The position numbers and the translations under genes are program-made. 64,000 nt of DNA, taken from assembly GCF_963663645.1 (NCBI RefSeq), contig NZ_OY760499.1:124001-188000 (forward strand). Reading direction: 5' to 3'. How positions within the stretch are numbered: position 1 is the first letter of the stretch; each line of letters opens with the position of its first letter. Below, piece by piece: positions 62,257-64,000 of this stretch. Source of the stretch: an uncultured Trichococcus sp. GTDB lineage: Bacteria > Bacillota > Bacilli > Lactobacillales > Aerococcaceae. A model generated the notes under the pieces. That model saw nothing but the letters and a program-made list of their open reading frames with translations. It made no database searches and had not been told where the DNA came from.

Positions 62257-63030
62257 ATGGTAGAAGAGAAAAAACCTTACGGAACGGTCCTGCTGAAAGC
62301 CGCTAAAATCATCGATCATTTATCGAACAGCAGAGAAGCCCAGAGTCTGGCGGCCATCGCAGCGAACACGGGTCTGTCCAGCCCGACGGCACTGAAGATT
62401 CTGGACACGCTGCTTTTGATCGGGTATGTCGAAAAGGACGAGCAGACGAAGCGCTTTACCTTGGGCAGCGCGCTGATCCGCTATGCGAACAATCGGCTGG
62501 CGAATCTGGATATCATCAAAATCACCGATCCGTACCTGCGGAACCTGCAGGCCGGGCTGGATGAAACGGTCCATTTGGGCATTCTGGATAAGGATGAGGT
62601 CCTCTACGTCAACAAGTTGGAGACCCAAAAAGCGATCGCCAACATCAATTCCCGGATCGGCAACACCAACCATCTCTACAGTTCCGCGATGGGCAAGGCG
62701 ATGCTGGCCGCATTCAGCGATGAGGAGTTAGCGGCCTATCTGGATCGGGTCGAACTGGTTGCGGACACGCCGAACACGATAACCGATCGGGATGTTCTGA
62801 AAGAGGAAGTCAGAAACGTTAAGATGACGGGTTTTGCGACCGATGACGAAGAGAACGACTTGGATGTCATCTGCATCGGGGCGGCACTCGTGGTCAACAA
62901 CAAAATCTATGGCGCATTCAGCGTCAGCACGCCGAAGTACCGTTTCGAGCTCGAGAAGACGATCGCGAAGGTGCTGGAAACGAAAAAGAATCTGTTGGCC
63001 GAATTGAGCAGGACGAACACTTTTGGCTGA
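62257..63030 (+). CDS. IclR family transcriptional regulator (KdgR-like)
   Basis: This 257-residue regulator has an N-terminal winged helix (residues about 10-75: LLKAAKIIDHLSNS, LSSPTALKILDTLL) and an IclR effector domain (GLDETVHLGILD, YSSAMGKAMLAAF, ALVVNNKIYGAFSVSTP). Its position before a KDG-kinase-like gene points to control of sugar-acid (ketodeoxygluconate) use; in other bacteria KdgR plays this part. A palindrome downstream of the kinase promoter is a candidate operator. ATG follows GAGGGGTG. Confidence 0.9.
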   Translation: MVEEKKPYGTVLLKAAKIIDHLSNSREAQSLAAIAANTGLSSPTALKILDTLLLIGYVEKDEQTKRFTLGSALIRYANNRLANLDIIKITDPYLRNLQAGLDETVHLGILDKDEVLYVNKLETQKAIANINSRIGNTNHLYSSAMGKAMLAAFSDEELAAYLDRVELVADTPNTITDRDVLKEEVRNVKMTGFATDDEENDLDVICIGAALVVNNKIYGAFSVSTPKYRFELEKTIAKVLETKKNLLAELSRTNTFG

Positions 63031-63056
63031 CTTTGCGTTCGCGTTTGATAGCGGAA

Positions 63057-63194
63057 TTCCCCGCCAAAATGGGGTTGGCGGGGAATCTCGTGCTGTTTGT
63101 GGACGTTTTTCCCCGCCAAGGTGGTTTCGGCGGGTTATTTGACTGTGAGTTGAACTGATTTACCCCGCCGAAATGCTTTTGGCGGGTTATTTTT
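63057..63194. repeat. family B palindrome array, locus 4
   Basis: Three CCCCGCC / GGCGGG palindromes begin at 63060, 63112 and 63164, exactly 52 bp apart, between the IclR gene and the kinase promoter. Confidence 0.87.
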
Positions 63195-63309
63195 TAGCAT
63201 ACATTCAATTCCCGAGGTATCGAAGCCCCAAGTATTCGGGGAATTCCGAATGTCAGGTGACAATCAACTGGAGAAATGTCAATAAAATAGGAATTCGATC
63301 ATATAGGTG

Positions 63310-63338
63310 TTGAAATAACCAGAAGGAAACCGTATAAT
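63310..63338 (+). promoter_or_regulatory. promoter of the KdgK-like gene
   Basis: TTGAAA (63310-63315), a 17-bp spacer, and TATAAT (63333-63338), with a ~150-base leader before the start codon. Confidence 0.68.
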
Positions 63339-63369
63339 GAAACCAAAGTATTTCCTAAAAGAAAACAAG

Positions 63370-63386
63370 ATTTCCTATTTGGAAAT
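63370..63386. promoter_or_regulatory. candidate IclR/KdgR operator
   Basis: ATTTCC-TATTT-GGAAAT is a perfect 6+6 palindrome about 30 bases downstream of the -10. It is nested in a wider repeat GTATTTCC (63348) with GGAAATAC (63381). The position suits repression by the upstream IclR protein. Confidence 0.5.
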
Positions 63387-63442
63387 ACAAAGAGTTTCAT
63401 ACCATGCATTTCAGGTCGGTTGCATCCTATCATAAAGAAGAA

Positions 63443-63456
63443 TGTAACCGCGTTCA
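63443..63456 (+). promoter_or_regulatory. candidate catabolite-responsive element (cre)
   Basis: TGTAACCGCGTTCA matches the cre consensus TGWNANCGNTNWCA at all but one fixed position. It lies in the leader of the kinase gene, where CcpA binding would block transcription. Confidence 0.5.
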
Positions 63457-63493
63457 GTGAAAAACAATCGAAAAATCGGGAGCGTGCGAAAAG

Positions 63494-64000
63494 ATGAGTA
63501 AAATTTTGACATTGGGCGAAATCATGTTGCGCCTATCAACAGATCCAGGAACATTGATGACCTATTCCACAAATTTCACCGGCCATTACGGCGGCGGGGA
63601 AGCGAACGTCGGCATCAGTCTGGCGAATTTTGGCCATGAAGTGGCTTTCGCAAGCAAAGTGCCGGCCAATCCGTTGGGGGTTGCGGTCCGGAAACATCTG
63701 AAAAGCTACGGAATTTGCACAGCTCTGCTGAGAAAAGGCGGGGAGCGCCTCGGTACCTACTATTTGGAAAGCGGCGTTGGGGAACGCGCGGCTTCCGTTG
63801 TCTATGACCGTGCCCACTCAAGTTTCTCAAGCATGGAAGCCTTGGAATGGGATTTCGACGAGTTGTTCGAGGATGTGAACCTGTTCCATATTTCCGGCGT
63901 CACTGCCGCGCTCACCAAGGACTGGGCCGCACGGTCGGTCGAGTTGGTGCGGGAAGCGAAAAGACGCGGAATCAAAGTCAGTTTCGACATCAACTACCGC
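63494..64000 (+). CDS. kdgK: PfkB-family sugar kinase, 2-keto-3-deoxygluconate kinase-like, 3' end outside window
   Basis: The first 169 residues are present and the frame is open to the window end. MSKILTLGEIMLRLSTDPG, then YGGGEANVGISLANFG and VSFDINYR are typical of KdgK within the PfkB (ribokinase) family, which phosphorylates 2-keto-3-deoxygluconate for the hexuronate pathway. The substrate is inferred. ATG 63494 has only a modest GGGAG ribosome site. It has its own promoter, a candidate operator and a cre. Confidence 0.85.
   Translation, partial: MSKILTLGEIMLRLSTDPGTLMTYSTNFTGHYGGGEANVGISLANFGHEVAFASKVPANPLGVAVRKHLKSYGICTALLRKGGERLGTYYLESGVGERAASVVYDRAHSSFSSMEALEWDFDELFEDVNLFHISGVTAALTKDWAARSVELVREAKRRGIKVSFDINYR

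Overview
The window looks like a chromosomal segment from a low-GC Gram-positive bacterium, most likely a lactic-acid-type Firmicute of the Carnobacteriaceae (a Trichococcus-like organism is my best guess from overall gene content; this is inference, not a database match). Support comes from strong AGGAGG-type ribosome binding sites, frequent TTG and GTG starts, intrinsic terminators with U-tracts, a ccpN-ppsR-ppdK operon, YrrS, YitT, ThiT under a TPP riboswitch, and a P-type ATPase under a yybP-ykoY leader. Most of the window is moderate GC. The region from about 33.8 to 47.2 kb is visibly AT-richer.

Layout. 1-4.5 kb: glutamate synthase (gltB 3' part, gltD). 4.9-9.0 kb: an unknown membrane protein, a tocopherol-cyclase-like protein, YjbQ and a Nudix hydrolase. 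9.6-13.9 kb (minus): a thioesterase and pyruvate carboxylase. 14.4-18.8 kb: glycine cleavage operon gcvT-H-PA-PB. 19.0-24.6 kb: an IscA-like protein, a broken dedA, a two-gene chromate transporter, a C39-like peptidase, glutathione reductase and a NERD protein. 25.0-29.4 kb (minus): a P-type cation ATPase preceded by a manganese riboswitch, and a purine permease. 29.7-33.8 kb: a PPP-type phosphatase, tex, an SprT-like protein and a TetR regulator. 34.5-45.0 kb: a Tad/Flp pilus locus (flp, tadV, tadE, cpaB, cpaE, cpaF, tadB, tadC, VWA protein, DUF192, tadG), in which cpaF carries a one-base frameshift inside its Walker A motif. 45.2-50.6 kb: tRNA-Leu, a PH-domain protein, an Ltp-repeat protein, YitT, ThiT with TPP riboswitch, a small glycine-rich protein and an NAD-dependent epimerase. 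50.7-51.5 kb: a probable small-RNA region. 51.5-56.4 kb (minus): yjdM, then ccpN-ppsR-ppdK. 56.8-64 kb: a SWIM/SNF2 helicase, a split ThrE exporter, YrrS, an IclR regulator and the start of a KdgK-like kinase.

Functionally, pyruvate carboxylase, PPDK with its regulatory kinase, and CcpN form a C3/C4 anaplerotic and gluconeogenic node. Glutamate synthase and the glycine cleavage system add nitrogen and one-carbon metabolism.

The most unusual signal is architectural. Intergenic spaces carry arrays of tandem palindromes from six sequence families that share no obvious sequence with one another, yet nearly all repeat with a period of 50-52 bp (often exactly 52). They lie mostly after gene 3' ends and are absent from about 24.9-48.2 kb, which includes the Tad region. 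A second candidate for something new is a hairpin plus three-way-junction leader immediately upstream of the flp pilin gene.
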